DNA of 64,000 bases from Parapedobacter defluvii (GCF_014642075.1 NZ_BMIK01000007.1:62001-126000), one strand, 5' to 3'. Shown: positions 34,603-45,131, numbered from the stretch's first letter. The notes: generated from the sequence alone by a model not told the origin. Program-made: numbers and translations.

Positions 34603-35490
34603 TCAGCAAAGAATACGCAGTGTACTGGGGTTAACCGTGATATCCAATACCGTACCCATTTCTCTGGGTTCCCCATCTACATGCACCGCATCAGCCCGCT
34701 CACGTTCAATACGGATCTGCTTACCAGGTATAATTTCCACATACTCCGATTGATCCGCTGTTTTGTTGAATAAGTGAAACAACATCATCGGAATGGTGTA
34801 TAATGGAAACTTATGAATGATGCACACGTCGAGCACGCCATCTGTTACCGAGGCCTGTGGCGCTACATATGCGTTATTCCCATATTGTGGCGAATTGGCC
34901 ACGCTGATCATGAATGCTTCCCGCTCCAAAATCTTCCCATCGATATCCAGCAGGTAACGTTTCGGCTTATATGTACTGATTTCACTTACCACCGCTTTCA
35001 GGTATCCGATCGGCCCACGGATGTTATCGCTGGCAAACCGATCACTTACCGATGCATCAAAACCGATGCCCGCCATGTTGAAAAAAGCCAGTCCGTTGAT
35101 CGTACCGCTATCAATGGTCATGGTTTCAAACCGATTTAGCCGCCGCACCGCCGCACGCTCATTTAGCGGGATTCCCAGGTATAGTGCCAACCCGTTGCCC
35201 GATCCTTCCGGGATAATTCCCAATGCGGTTTCCGTACCGTTCAATGCCGATGCAATTTCGTTAATGGTTCCGTCACCTCCCACTGCCACCACCAGATCAA
35301 CCCCATCTTTTACAGCCTCTTTGCTCAGTTGGTTTGCATGGCCCGCACATTCTGTAAAGACAAATTGAGCATCGTACAAGCCCATATCAAGGCCCTCACG
35401 AGCTCGCTTTTCAAAACCCTTTTTCTTCTTGCCCCCCGATATCGGATTGACAACAAATAAAACACGCTTTTTCTTTATCACGGCCTTCAT
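34603..35490 (-). CDS. Diacylglycerol/sphingolipid kinase family protein (YegS/BmrU-like)
   Basis: Cytoplasmic lipid kinase of about 295 aa. The N-terminal ATP-binding domain has VVNPISGGKKKKGF and GGDGTINEIASAL; the second domain has IPEGSGNGLALYLGIP and the beta-sandwich SPQYGNNAYVAPQASVTDGVLDV, here quoted in parts. It likely phosphorylates diacylglycerol or, as Sphingobacteria make sphingolipids, a sphingoid base. The substrate cannot be told from sequence. The ATG at 35490 is preferred over an upstream GTG at 35496. Confidence 0.88.
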   Translation of the reverse strand: MKAVIKKKRVLFVVNPISGGKKKKGFEKRAREGLDMGLYDAQFVFTECAGHANQLSKEAVKDGVDLVVAVGGDGTINEIASALNGTETALGIIPEGSGNGLALYLGIPLNERAAVRRLNRFETMTIDSGTINGLAFFNMAGIGFDASVSDRFASDNIRGPIGYLKAVVSEISTYKPKRYLLDIDGKILEREAFMISVANSPQYGNNAYVAPQASVTDGVLDVCIIHKFPLYTIPMMLFHLFNKTADQSEYVEIIPGKQIRIERERADAVHVDGEPREMGTVLDITVNPSTLRILC

Positions 35491-35509
35491 GAACACCCGT
35501 TTATCTCCG

Positions 35510-35517
35510 CAAATGTA
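35510..35517 (-). promoter_or_regulatory. -7 promoter element for the lipid kinase
   Basis: Minus strand TACATTTG, 19 nt before the ATG. No -33 TTG at the usual distance. Confidence 0.45.
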
Positions 35518-35590
35518 TTAGCATTATCCATATAAACTACCCGACCCCCTAATATTTTATATAAAATTAATATAAGGAGAGAGTCTCAGT

Positions 35591-35620
35591 TTTGAAAACG
35601 CCAAAAGTATCGTAGCTTTG
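35591..35620 (+). promoter_or_regulatory. metK promoter
   Basis: -33 TTTG (35591-35594), an 18-nt spacer and -7 TAGCTTTG (35613-35620). The start would fall near 35625, leaving a leader under 20 nt, too short for a SAM riboswitch. Confidence 0.75.
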
Positions 35621-35641
35621 CTGCCGAAATTACAAAGCGAC

Positions 35642-36895
35642 ATGCCTTATTTATTTACTTCAGAATCTGTTTCAGAAGGGCATCCCGACAAGATTGCCGA
35701 CCAAATTTCCGATGCGCTTATCGACAATTTCCTCGCTTGGGATTCCGATGCGCGCGTGGCGATTGAGACCCTGGTTACCACCGGGCAAGTTGTATTGGCC
35801 GGCGAGGTTAAATCCAAGATATACCTGGATGTTCCAAAGATTACACGTGCAGTCATCGAACGTATTGGGTATACCAAATCCGAGTATATGTTTGAAGCAA
35901 ACTCGTGCGGTATTCTTTCTGCTATCCATGAACAGTCGCCAGATATTAATCAAGGCGTAGATCGCAAAGAAAAGCAGGAACAAGGCGCAGGCGACCAAGG
36001 CATTATGTTTGGATACGCCAACAATGAGACCGAAAATCTCATGCCCCTCGCATTGGATCTTGCACATCGGCTATTGCATGAACTTGCCGCCTTACGTCGT
36101 GAAAACAGAGAAATCACTTACCTCCGGCCGGACTCCAAGGCCCAGGTAACGTTGGAATATGACGATAACCACAAACCCATTCGAATCGATGCAATTGTGG
36201 TATCCACCCAGCACGACGACTTCGATACCGAAGAGGCAATGCTGGCCAAGATTAAATCAGATGTGGTCAATGTCCTGGTTCCCCGGGTAAAAGCCCAGTT
36301 GAAACCTGAACTGCAACATCTGTTTACAGATGACATCAAATACCACATCAATCCTACGGGCAAGTTTGTCATTGGCGGTCCCCACGGTGATACCGGATTG
36401 ACGGGAAGAAAAATCATTGTAGATACCTACGGAGGCAAAGGCGGCCACGGTGGTGGCGCCTTCTCGGGCAAAGACCCGTCCAAAGTAGACCGTTCGGCTG
36501 CATATGCAACCCGGCATATTGCCAAAAATCTCGTCGCGGCGGGTGTGGCAGACGAACTGTTGGTTCAGATATCCTATGCTATCGGGGTGAAAGATCCCAT
36601 CGGTATTTATGTCAACACGTATGGAACGTCCAAAGTAGGATTATCAGATGGCGAAATCGCCCGTAAAATCCACGAGTTGTTTGACATGACACCTTATGGT
36701 ATCGAAACACGTCTGAAACTACGCAGTCCCATTTACTCAGAAACCGCCGCTTATGGCCACATGGGGCGTGAACCCCGCACCGTGACCAAGACATTCGAGA
36801 ACAGCAACGGAGAGACGATATCCTTGGAAGTCGAATTATTCACCTGGGAAAAACTCGACCACGTAGCGCAGGTAAAAGCCGCTTTTGGGTTATAA
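35642..36895 (+). CDS. metK: S-adenosylmethionine synthetase
   Basis: Makes S-adenosylmethionine from ATP and methionine in the cytoplasm; 417 aa from the ATG at 35642 (in-frame codons upstream of it precede the promoter-defined leader). Motifs are [14 protein letters not shown], the methionine-loop hexapeptide [19 protein letters not shown] and the P-loop-like [19 protein letters not shown]. All are intact and the length is normal. The gene has its own strong promoter. Its stop codon overlaps the convergent fabD stop, so the two transcripts must cross. Confidence 0.97.
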   Translation: MPYLFTSESVSEGHPDKIADQISDALIDNFLAWDSDARVAIETLVTTGQVVLAGEVKSKIYLDVPKITRAVIERIGYTKSEYMFEANSCGILSAIHEQSPDINQGVDRKEKQEQGAGDQGIMFGYANNETENLMPLALDLAHRLLHELAALRRENREITYLRPDSKAQVTLEYDDNHKPIRIDAIVVSTQHDDFDTEEAMLAKIKSDVVNVLVPRVKAQLKPELQHLFTDDIKYHINPTGKFVIGGPHGDTGLTGRKIIVDTYGGKGGHGGGAFSGKDPSKVDRSAAYATRHIAKNLVAAGVADELLVQISYAIGVKDPIGIYVNTYGTSKVGLSDGEIARKIHELFDMTPYGIETRLKLRSPIYSETAAYGHMGREPRTVTKTFENSNGETISLEVELFTWEKLDHVAQVKAAFGL

Positions 36896-37774
36896 AACTG
36901 CTGCGGAAGTTTCGGCCTGCCGGTTTATTTTCTTCACAAGCCCTTGCAACACGTTGCCGGGCCCCACTTCGGTAAAGGATGTAGCTCCGTGTTCGATCAT
37001 ATGGAGGATGGTTTGTGTCCATCGCACCGGGCCGGTAAGCTGCTCAATCAAGTTCTGTTTAATTTCATCGGGATTGGTATGGGGCTTTGCATCGATATTC
37101 TGATACACGGGACATACCGACTCCCGGATTTCAACCGCCTCTATTGCCGCCTGTAGCTCCACCTTAGCCGCTTCCATTAAAGGAGAATGAAATGCCCCCC
37201 CCACGTTCAGTTTGAGTGCCCGCTTAGCACCTGCTTCCAGCAGCAGCTCGCACGCTTTCTCGATCCCCGAAACCGTTCCGGAAATCACCAGCTGCCCGGG
37301 GCAGTTGTAATTAGCAGGCACCACAACATCGCTGATCCGCTGACAGATATCTTCCACCGTGAAATCGTCAAGTCCGAGGATAGCCGCCATCGTCGAAGGT
37401 TGGATTTCTGTGGCCTTTTGCATCGCATTCGCACGGGCTGCCACCAGCCGAAGGCCGTCTTCGAAATTCAATGTGCCTGCCGAAACCAGTGCCGAAAATT
37501 CGCCCAGTGAATGGCCGGCTACCATCTGTGGGTGGAATGCCTTACCCATCGCTTTTGCCAGAATCACGGAATGGAGAAAAATAGCCGGCTGCGTTACCCG
37601 GGTCTGTTTCAAATCTTCATCTGTGCCCTCAAACATGACATCTGTAATACGGAAACCCAAAATCTCATTAGCCTGTTCAAACAGAAACTTCGTCTCTTCG
37701 CTGTGGTTATAAAGATCCCTGCCCATGCCAACAAATTGGGCTCCTTGTCCGGGAAAGATGTATGCTTTCTTCAT
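36890..37774 (-). CDS. fabD: Malonyl-CoA:ACP transacylase
   Basis: Transfers malonyl from CoA to acyl carrier protein to supply fatty-acid elongation; 294 aa. It shows the N-terminal [12 protein letters not shown], nucleophile Ser in [12 protein letters not shown] near residue 92, an Arg in the ARANAMQ segment and the catalytic His in GGAFHSPLM. It is not clustered with other fab genes. The stop codon overlaps that of metK by 6 nt in a TTATAA sequence. It has a -7 element about 48 nt upstream. Confidence 0.96.
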   Translation of the reverse strand: MKKAYIFPGQGAQFVGMGRDLYNHSEETKFLFEQANEILGFRITDVMFEGTDEDLKQTRVTQPAIFLHSVILAKAMGKAFHPQMVAGHSLGEFSALVSAGTLNFEDGLRLVAARANAMQKATEIQPSTMAAILGLDDFTVEDICQRISDVVVPANYNCPGQLVISGTVSGIEKACELLLEAGAKRALKLNVGGAFHSPLMEAAKVELQAAIEAVEIRESVCPVYQNIDAKPHTNPDEIKQNLIEQLTGPVRWTQTILHMIEHGATSFTEVGPGNVLQGLVKKINRQAETSAAVL

Positions 37775-37821
37775 GTCGTTGTTCAGTTTAATTTAATACA
37801 GGTATCGTCTACAGATGCTTG

Positions 37822-37829
37822 CAAAGATA
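37822..37829 (-). promoter_or_regulatory. -7 promoter element for fabD
   Basis: Minus strand TATCTTTG, about 48 nt before the start codon. The nearest TTTG upstream is only 12 nt away, too close for a -33 element. Confidence 0.45.
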
Positions 37830-37891
37830 TTATTACCTTGTCAAACATCGAACCTAATTTTCATTTTATATCCGAGGCCGGGCAATGCCGT

Positions 37892-40771
37892 CTATACCTC
37901 CATTAAAAACTCCGTAAGATTTTTCGTATGCGGCAGATTCAGTTTTTTCCGCAGCCGGTAACGCCTGATTTCCACACCCCGGGTCGTGATATTCAGCAAG
38001 GAAGCGATCTCTTTACTGCTCATGCTCATGCGCAGATATGCACACAGTTTCAGGTCGTTGGGTACCAGCTCCGGATAATCTGCCTTCAGTTTCTTGAAAA
38101 AGTTTTCATGGGCTTCATTAAAACTTTCTTCGAATAGGTTCCAATCCCGCTCGTCGCTACGGGCATCTTCAATGATTTTATTGATTCTCCGTAGTTGCTC
38201 TCCCGATAGCTTACGCCCCTCACCATCCTTCAGTTCCAACAGCTCTTCATACACATTGTTTAATAGCTCATTTTTATAAACAATGTTCATTGCCGAATTG
38301 GCTAATTCGCGGTTTTTACTGGCCAGTTCCTGCTCCAATTGTTCATTTTTGAGTTTGATGAGCCGCTGTTCATTCGCTTCAGCCTCCTTCCTCAGCAATT
38401 CCTGTTGCTGCCTGCTCATGTTTTCCTGCACCAACCTGCGGTGTTTCTGTATCTTATGCTGGTACCATCCACGCCCGGCAATCAAAAGAAAGAAAAACAC
38501 CGCGGCATACAGTACCCAGGCCGCCCAGGAAAGATACCAGGGCGGTAAAATCGTGAACCGGAAATCGGTGATGCTTGATAAGGTTCCATCCGGCGCCATG
38601 GCCCGTACCCGGAACGTATAGTCGCCCTGTCCCAGGTTGGTAAATTCCTTCTGTGCAGCCTCGTCCCATTCAGACCAGGTTCGCGAATACCCCTTGAGGT
38701 AAAATTGATACCGCAGGGGAACAGAGCTATACCAGGGCGACGCATAGGTGATACGGAGATTATTATGCCGGAAGGGTATTCCCGGAACCGTGTCCTTACT
38801 ATACCACCTGCCCGAAAGACTGTCGGTAATGTTGCGAACCGTACGGATCAGGGGGCGCGGCAAGCGGGGTGTGGCAACCGCAGAATCACCAGCCTGGTAA
38901 ATTGCAAAACCGTCGTCCAAACCCATCAGGTATACATCTTCTTCAATCCGATTGACATTTTCATAGTAGTTCATCATCCGGCCATTGAGCACGGCAAATT
39001 GCGTGGAATCCACGTGTACCATCCCCTTTGGGCCGAAGTAAACCAATGAAATCCGCGCACGGTTAATAAACCAATAACGGTGGGCACCCGCAGGAATGAC
39101 TTTATTAGAAAAGGCAAAAGACCCCAGTTGTTCGTTGAGCTGATCGTACCGATAAAACCGGTCTGTGATGTCATCGTGCCGGTAAAATCCGCTATCCGTG
39201 GCAAAAACCGGACTGCCACCCAATTCAAATACATTTAGAAATGTACTATGGGGCAAGCCATTGGCAGAATCATACACATGGACCTGCTTCACCGTGCGAA
39301 GTGCACTGTCCAGCAAGACCAATCGTAATCCCTTGTATCCGCTTGCCCAAACCTCGGTTTCCGAAATGGGTTCGATAAATTGGGTTGGATCTCGGTAACC
39401 GTCCACGCGGTGTACAAATTGCCATCCCTTCGCCGTCTTATTGAAAACGGTCAATCCGGTATATGTACCCTGCAACAGCGTATTCGGCCGACCGGCCAAC
39501 TGCCGCAATACCCAGCCTCCGGTAACGGGCGACAGTCGTTCAAGCCGATTGCCCGATATCCGGAATGTACCGTCGTTATGACCGCAAAGCAATTCACCGT
39601 CGACAATCGTCAGGTCCCATACCTGTCCCTGCGACCCCTCGATCAGCGTAAATGAGAAAGGCCGGTATCCATCTGTTGGCCATGGGCTGTAAAAAAGCCC
39701 CTGATTGGTTCCCAGGTAAATGTTGCCACCAAAAATCTGGGCGGTATAAACCGTACCGATACTTCCGCTGTTGTCGGTATAATAATAGATAGGTGCATTG
39801 ATTTCTATCCGGTCTATTCCGTTGTCCAATCCTACCCAAATATTTTGCTGAAGATCGGCATGAATACCCAGCACGGTATTGTTTTGCAAGCCATTGCCCT
39901 TATGGATATGCTGTACGATATGGCCCGATTCGTCAATGATCACAACCCCCTGCAGAATTGTACCGAAAGCGTAATAACGATCCAATACCTTCAACCCGTT
40001 ATTAAGTTGTGCAGCCTGCAATAAACCATCGGCAGCATTTTGCCACTTATGGATGATGCCGTTGCTATCCATCCGGAACAGGCCGGATTTAGAAGTACCG
40101 ATCAGGATTTCTTTTTCCCTGCCGAAGGGCAGCATGGTAAGCACATTGGCTCCTTTCAAAATATCCTTATTCCGTACCGGAACCAGTGCATTTCCTTGTA
40201 ATTCATGGATACCGTCGGGAATCAGCTCAATAAATGTCCTTCCCCGTACGTGATGCAGAAAAAGAAAAGGTTGTCCATTGCCTTTAACCGTCTGTAAATG
40301 ATTATCTTCGTAGATATATAACGTGGAAAACGACTGAAAAAGCACCCGGTCGCCATCAATGATGATTTTCCAGATTTCATCCCAAACGGCATCTTCCCGA
40401 TTCAACAGGCGACTGATTGAATGATACTGCATCTGTCCGCTTCCGGTATTCTCCCAATAGCCAAACTCCGCCAGCCCACCCGTATAGACCCTTCCTGAAC
40501 TATCCACCGCTACGCTCCGGACCGTACTTTTGTTGGGAAGGGAATGCAGGGTCCAATATTGTCCGTCAAACACCAACAGTCCATCTGCATTGGCAATATA
40601 CATTATGCCGTCTTTTCCCGCCGCCACCGCCCAGTTTTGGTTGCCCGCTTTGTATTCTGCTTTGGGATATTGCTGTACCAGGGGCGAACCAATACGCGGT
40701 ATTTCCTGCGCATTAATAACGCCAAGGCAGAGCATAGCAGACAGGGTGGTTATTAAAGATTTCCTGCGCAT
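37892..40771 (-). CDS. Membrane-bound one-component regulator (two-component-type propeller, Y_Y_Y, LuxR HTH)
   Basis: Single-chain sensor and transcription factor of 959 aa. A signal peptide (1-21, ending INAQ) is followed by a periplasmic beta-propeller of Reg_prop-like repeats to about residue 640. The Y_Y_Y domain (about 665-740, with LRYQFYLKGYSRTWSEW) leads to a membrane helix near 750-770. A cytoplasmic coiled coil (about 775-860) ends in a GerE/LuxR helix-turn-helix (LKLCAYLRMSMSSKEIASLL). There is no kinase or receiver domain, so it resembles SusR-like regulators and not hybrid sensors. The nearest co-oriented neighbour is the barrel protein gene upstream. Confidence 0.88.
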   Translation of the reverse strand: MRRKSLITTLSAMLCLGVINAQEIPRIGSPLVQQYPKAEYKAGNQNWAVAAGKDGIMYIANADGLLVFDGQYWTLHSLPNKSTVRSVAVDSSGRVYTGGLAEFGYWENTGSGQMQYHSISRLLNREDAVWDEIWKIIIDGDRVLFQSFSTLYIYEDNHLQTVKGNGQPFLFLHHVRGRTFIELIPDGIHELQGNALVPVRNKDILKGANVLTMLPFGREKEILIGTSKSGLFRMDSNGIIHKWQNAADGLLQAAQLNNGLKVLDRYYAFGTILQGVVIIDESGHIVQHIHKGNGLQNNTVLGIHADLQQNIWVGLDNGIDRIEINAPIYYYTDNSGSIGTVYTAQIFGGNIYLGTNQGLFYSPWPTDGYRPFSFTLIEGSQGQVWDLTIVDGELLCGHNDGTFRISGNRLERLSPVTGGWVLRQLAGRPNTLLQGTYTGLTVFNKTAKGWQFVHRVDGYRDPTQFIEPISETEVWASGYKGLRLVLLDSALRTVKQVHVYDSANGLPHSTFLNVFELGGSPVFATDSGFYRHDDITDRFYRYDQLNEQLGSFAFSNKVIPAGAHRYWFINRARISLVYFGPKGMVHVDSTQFAVLNGRMMNYYENVNRIEEDVYLMGLDDGFAIYQAGDSAVATPRLPRPLIRTVRNITDSLSGRWYSKDTVPGIPFRHNNLRITYASPWYSSVPLRYQFYLKGYSRTWSEWDEAAQKEFTNLGQGDYTFRVRAMAPDGTLSSITDFRFTILPPWYLSWAAWVLYAAVFFFLLIAGRGWYQHKIQKHRRLVQENMSRQQQELLRKEAEANEQRLIKLKNEQLEQELASKNRELANSAMNIVYKNELLNNVYEELLELKDGEGRKLSGEQLRRINKIIEDARSDERDWNLFEESFNEAHENFFKKLKADYPELVPNDLKLCAYLRMSMSSKEIASLLNITTRGVEIRRYRLRKKLNLPHTKNLTEFLMEV

Positions 40772-40827
40772 ACCACGAAGATAAATAAACTAAAGAATTT
40801 TGTATCGAACAGCCAATGTACGAATGC

Positions 40828-40860
40828 AAAAAAACCGCCGCCGATTCACATCAGCGGCGG
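40828..40860 (-). terminator. Terminator of the outer-membrane barrel gene
   Basis: GC-rich 7-bp stem (CCGCCGC at 40835-40841, GCGGCGG at 40854-40860). On the minus strand seven T residues follow. It lies 29 nt after the stop codon and separates the barrel gene from the regulator downstream. Confidence 0.88.
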
Positions 40861-40889
40861 CGAACCACAAATTTATATGCCCAAACACA

Positions 40890-43319
40890 CTAAGGCATAT
40901 TTATACGGCTTTTTTCCTCGCTCTGGGTTTCACGGCGGGCGCCGTTTTTCAGATTCCCAAAACTGTAGGTGAAGGTAAGCCGCACAACCCTTGTCTCGTT
41001 TTTCTGATTGATAACTGCATTCATGTTGTTATAACGTGTCCGCACATCCTGTATGCGGGTGTCGAAAATGTCACTTACAGAAAGCTTTAAATTGGCTTTC
41101 TTATTGTAAAAAGATTTATTCAGCCCGGCATCGGCCGACCATTGTGCACCGATATGATATACGCTGTAAATCAATGACGACTGATAATTGACCGATGCTT
41201 CGGCTGTCAATGTACTCAGAATATTAAATGTATGGTTGCTTCGCAGCTGCCAAGCAAACTGTCCCTGCTCCAGATAGTCGCCGTTCAGTGGTCCCTTAAA
41301 CCCCATGTAGAAGGCATTCAGGTTAGTCGTGGTATTCCAGTATTTGGCTATCTTGATAGGTAAATTGAGGTTGGCAAACCAAACTTCCTGCATAGCTAGG
41401 TTATCATGGGTTACCCACGTACGTTTGGTCACTGGCTCTTGATTCATGGATTCCGCAATCACATCATTTGTACGGTTATACCCCGCACTCAGGTGATATT
41501 TTTGTTTCAGGGTATAAGAGGCCTCAAATGCATGTGTATATTCCGGTCTGAGGTAAGGATTACCTCGCTCGAAGGTATATTGATCAAGAAAATATTCAAA
41601 GGGATTAAGGTTGCCGTAGTTTGGCCTGTTAATCCGTTTGCTGTATGAGAGTCCTGTTTGGTGATCATCGGAAATGTTGTAATTGATAAACAAGCTTGGG
41701 AAGAAATCAATATAGTCTCGTTTCACACGGTTGGCCATGGTGATGGAATTACCGTCTGAAAGTGTATATTCGCCGCGTAGCCCCGCTTGGGCACCCCATT
41801 TACCCAACTGCATGCTGTAGTTGACATAAGCGGCCGCTACCTGTTCCTCATACAGAAAGTGATTGGTTCTCCCTGCATCATTCTGCCAGTTTCCACTTGC
41901 CTGATTTTCGAACCGCATGTCATTGTCGGACGAAACATTGCTGTATTTCAACCCTGTTTCTATTTTATTCTTTTTGCCTAAGGGGTGAGTATAATCTACC
42001 TTGGCAACCCGGATATCAACAATGGTGGGCATGTCACTGCGCGACAGCAGCGGATCGTCTTTCATTGCTCCGGAAGGCAGGTAAAATGTGTTGTTGTAGT
42101 TGGCACGGTTGTGATTCGAAAACCGAGACACATCCACATCTGCAACCAGTTTCCGGCCGTTGCTGTCAATGGTAAATTGGTTATTTAAATTTACCGCAAA
42201 ACTCGTATAGCTGCCTTCGAAAATCGAGGCCGTGGATAGGGTAGAATCCGGAGCGACCAGCGTGCGGCCAATCAACGTATTGCTTGAATTGTCGTTGTTA
42301 TTACCGCTAATATAACCACTCAGTAGAACGCCAATCACGTTCCTGTCTGAAGTACTGTAGTCAACACCTGCCCGGTAATTGTGGCTACGATTCCAACGGT
42401 TAAAATTGGCAAATTGCTGAAAATCTGTATTGCCGTTATCCTGCACGACAGAACGGAAAATATCAAACTCGTTCCCGCCTCGGTTATTCAGGTAACTGTA
42501 GGTTCCGAACACATTGAAGCGGCCCGCCTTGTGGTTGAGGTTGAGGGAAGTATTGGCTTTATGGCCAACACCATAGCCCGTCCCAAGGGTGAAAGTGCCA
42601 TTGGTGCCGGCCATGCGGTTTTTCTTCAGTACAATATTGATCATGCCAGCCGTACCGGAAGCATCGTATTTGGAAGAAGGGTTGGTGATCAACTCAATGG
42701 ACTTGATTGTATTACCATCTGTATTGCGCAGGAAATTGGCGAGCTGCTCCGCTGAAAGATATGTTTGTTTACCATCGATCATTACCGTCACTCCCTGTTT
42801 GCCCATGAGGCTGATGTTATCATCTTTGTCTACCGTTACCCCCGGAGAGCGCTCAAGGATATCCATCGCGGTATTGCCGGCGGCAAGCGTAGAATTTTCC
42901 ACGTTGACCACCAACATATCCGGCTTGCGTTCTACCAATGGCCGTTGCGGGGCAGTTACCGCTACTTCTGCCAGCACGGTATTTGTACTTTTAAGCAACA
43001 ATACCCCGAGATCCTGGGTGCCGGCAGCAGCGGTAATCTTCACCACCTGGCTGACTGCATCTGCATAGCCCACCAACACCGCGGAAACCCGGTACTCGCC
43101 CGGTGTGACATTCACAAAAACATAGTTGCCGCTTGCATCGGGAAAAGCCGTCTTTAAGACCGTAGAATCTTTTGCCCGCAGTAAGTTGACCGTTGCCAGG
43201 TCCAACGGCGCATTCCGCTCATCCACTACGGCACCCCTCAGGGTCACTTCCTGAGCATATACTTTCGTATACACCGAAACGGTAAGCAGTAGCATGTTGA
43301 GGAGGCTTATATATTTCAT
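40890..43319 (-). CDS. Outer-membrane beta-barrel protein with carboxypeptidase-like and plug domains
   Basis: TonB-dependent-receptor-like protein of about 809 aa from the ATG at 43319, which begins a clear signal peptide ending VYAQ. A CarboxypepD_reg-like domain (about 22-105, VTLRGAVVDERNAPLDLATV) is followed by a plug region (about 110-230). A long barrel follows, of the outer membrane protein beta-barrel type (OMP_b-brl_3) with aromatic-rich strands. It ends RINMP, lacking the terminal aromatic residue of a classical barrel. The substrate is unknown. A terminator follows and another hairpin precedes it, so it is probably monocistronic. Confidence 0.85.
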   Translation of the reverse strand: MKYISLLNMLLLTVSVYTKVYAQEVTLRGAVVDERNAPLDLATVNLLRAKDSTVLKTAFPDASGNYVFVNVTPGEYRVSAVLVGYADAVSQVVKITAAAGTQDLGVLLLKSTNTVLAEVAVTAPQRPLVERKPDMLVVNVENSTLAAGNTAMDILERSPGVTVDKDDNISLMGKQGVTVMIDGKQTYLSAEQLANFLRNTDGNTIKSIELITNPSSKYDASGTAGMINIVLKKNRMAGTNGTFTLGTGYGVGHKANTSLNLNHKAGRFNVFGTYSYLNNRGGNEFDIFRSVVQDNGNTDFQQFANFNRWNRSHNYRAGVDYSTSDRNVIGVLLSGYISGNNNDNSSNTLIGRTLVAPDSTLSTASIFEGSYTSFAVNLNNQFTIDSNGRKLVADVDVSRFSNHNRANYNNTFYLPSGAMKDDPLLSRSDMPTIVDIRVAKVDYTHPLGKKNKIETGLKYSNVSSDNDMRFENQASGNWQNDAGRTNHFLYEEQVAAAYVNYSMQLGKWGAQAGLRGEYTLSDGNSITMANRVKRDYIDFFPSLFINYNISDDHQTGLSYSKRINRPNYGNLNPFEYFLDQYTFERGNPYLRPEYTHAFEASYTLKQKYHLSAGYNRTNDVIAESMNQEPVTKRTWVTHDNLAMQEVWFANLNLPIKIAKYWNTTTNLNAFYMGFKGPLNGDYLEQGQFAWQLRSNHTFNILSTLTAEASVNYQSSLIYSVYHIGAQWSADAGLNKSFYNKKANLKLSVSDIFDTRIQDVRTRYNNMNAVINQKNETRVVRLTFTYSFGNLKNGARRETQSEEKSRINMP

Positions 43320-43352
43320 GTCTGTATGCTTGGCACAGCGATCCCCGCTATC

Positions 43353-43371
43353 AAAAAGCAATCTGCTTTTT
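43353..43371 (-). terminator. Terminator-like hairpin after the PspC gene
   Basis: AAAAAGCA and TGCTTTTT arms with a 3-nt loop. On the minus strand the right arm ends in five T residues. It lies 105 nt after the PspC gene and 34 nt before the barrel start codon. Confidence 0.5.
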
Positions 43372-43475
43372 AATACGGCATCGTTCTTTGCTAGGTATTG
43401 GAGAATGTTAAACTATGTTATTTGTACTCGTATATAAGACGCCACAATGTGCCGAAAAGTTGCACCGATCCTGAA

Positions 43476-45131
43476 TTAATTTTGGATTGTAACCGTATCG
43501 GCACCGGCAGTGCTCCCCGTACGCAACGTATCCATCGGTTCCGGACGCTCCTCGACTGATGGGATAGCCATTGCACACTTTAAGCCTGATTCCTGCATAA
43601 TCCATTCGGTTTTATCGGGCCGGCTCCCATCTGGATACTGATAATTGTCTTCACACTGGTTAAATGGCAGATCCGAAATATGCCGCTGGAGCTCCCTGTC
43701 AATAACAAGCCGGGCCCCTACCGGAATATTCAATTTCAGGTACAACCGCTGGTCGCGCATGAGATCGTCATCCGCCAAGCTGAAATGGCTGTCGAAAATC
43801 AGCCTGTCTGCCTGCTGCTGGAAATGATAGTTGATCCTACCCGCACGTTCGGCAGCAAGTTCATAGGTTATCCCATGTGCTGAATATTCGTAAGTAAGGG
43901 AAGGAGATTGGGTGGAATCCACTTTTACGATGCGCATATACATTCGGCTTTGCCACTCCATCATATTGCGGTTGCGGATGACGGCACGTTGCCGGATAAA
44001 TGAGGTACGGTCGGCAGAATCACTTTGTAACCGGATAACCGTCATATCGTTTTTTGACAGGTGGTATACGGGTTGTCTTTCCAACGGACGTTCCTCAACC
44101 ACCGTGCTTTCCTCCCGGAAGTCGTTGACCGTACGGACCCCATACACCGTCGTGAATCCCACCGCGATCAGCCAGATGACCAACAAGGTAAAGCCTGTAT
44201 ATTGTCCCATCGCCGATCTATTAAACACGATCCGGATAACCAATGCCACCAATGCAATGAAAGGAATAATCGCAACAAAAAGTGCGCTGACTAGCATTGG
44301 CGTACGGTAGGCTGGCTCGACAACGTTGAGGGGGAACATCGCCATGTCTGTATCACTGCCAAAGAAACCGAAGGAAGCTACGATACTGATGACCAAGACG
44401 ACCAGACCGCCACATAGGCCGACCAGGAACAATACACCGATTACCTTAGCCAGGACGATAAAGGCTCTCATCAGGAAATTTCCGGCCGAGTTCAAGCCCC
44501 TCTTAAGCCCTTCCTCGGCCCCGGTAAAATTTGAGCGGAGGCCCTCCATCTCCTCCTGAAAGCTGCGTTTGAAGTTTTGCAGATTGGGGGTCTCTCCCCG
44601 CATGGCCATGCGATCGGCGCGGGTGCGGGCCAAGGGCATCACAATCCACAGGATGATGTACAGCAGGAATCCCGCCCCCCCGAAAATAAACATCAACACA
44701 AGAATAAGCCGGACCCACCGCGATTCGATACCAAAATAATGGCCCAATCCGCTACATACGCCTCCGAACACTTTGTCATCAGGGTCCCTCATCAGCTTGC
44801 GCTGTCCACTTGCCGGCGGAATCTCGTAGGTGTCATCGAGCGGTGTATAGGCTTCGTCGGGATCGCCAGCTTCGAAATCACTGACCCTTCCCATCTGGGC
44901 GATCACGTCATTGACATCCTGCATCGTGATGACTTCCTTTTTGCCTTGTACAATACGTTCATTGAACATCTCGGCGATCCGGTTTTCAATATCACCCACA
45001 ATTTCGTGACTATCCGCCGTATAGCCAAAGTGCCGCTTTACATCGATCATATAGGTGCGGAGCACTTCGTAAGCATCTTCCTCAATGTGAAAAACAATGC
45101 CGTTTATATTAATAATGATGGTCCTGTTCAT
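43476..45131 (-). CDS. PspC domain-containing membrane protein
   Basis: 551-aa protein. The N-terminal segment (about 1-85, with IENRIAEMFNERI and VNDVIAQMGRVSDFE) is a cytoplasmic domain common in Bacteroidota PspC proteins. The PspC domain (about 110-170) has KLMRDPDDKVFGGVCSGLGHYFGI and a membrane pair. More helices follow up to about residue 345, and a C-terminal soluble region holds degenerate strands. It is 14 nt downstream of a PadR regulator, an arrangement known in this phylum for envelope-stress modules. The exact role is unknown. Confidence 0.88.
   Translation of the reverse strand: MNRTIIININGIVFHIEEDAYEVLRTYMIDVKRHFGYTADSHEIVGDIENRIAEMFNERIVQGKKEVITMQDVNDVIAQMGRVSDFEAGDPDEAYTPLDDTYEIPPASGQRKLMRDPDDKVFGGVCSGLGHYFGIESRWVRLILVLMFIFGGAGFLLYIILWIVMPLARTRADRMAMRGETPNLQNFKRSFQEEMEGLRSNFTGAEEGLKRGLNSAGNFLMRAFIVLAKVIGVLFLVGLCGGLVVLVISIVASFGFFGSDTDMAMFPLNVVEPAYRTPMLVSALFVAIIPFIALVALVIRIVFNRSAMGQYTGFTLLVIWLIAVGFTTVYGVRTVNDFREESTVVEERPLERQPVYHLSKNDMTVIRLQSDSADRTSFIRQRAVIRNRNMMEWQSRMYMRIVKVDSTQSPSLTYEYSAHGITYELAAERAGRINYHFQQQADRLIFDSHFSLADDDLMRDQRLYLKLNIPVGARLVIDRELQRHISDLPFNQCEDNYQYPDGSRPDKTEWIMQESGLKCAMAIPSVEERPEPMDTLRTGSTAGADTVTIQN

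Noticed and set aside
35497-35641. Possible SAM riboswitch before metK
   Set aside because: A good promoter leaves a leader under 20 nt, with no room for an aptamer.
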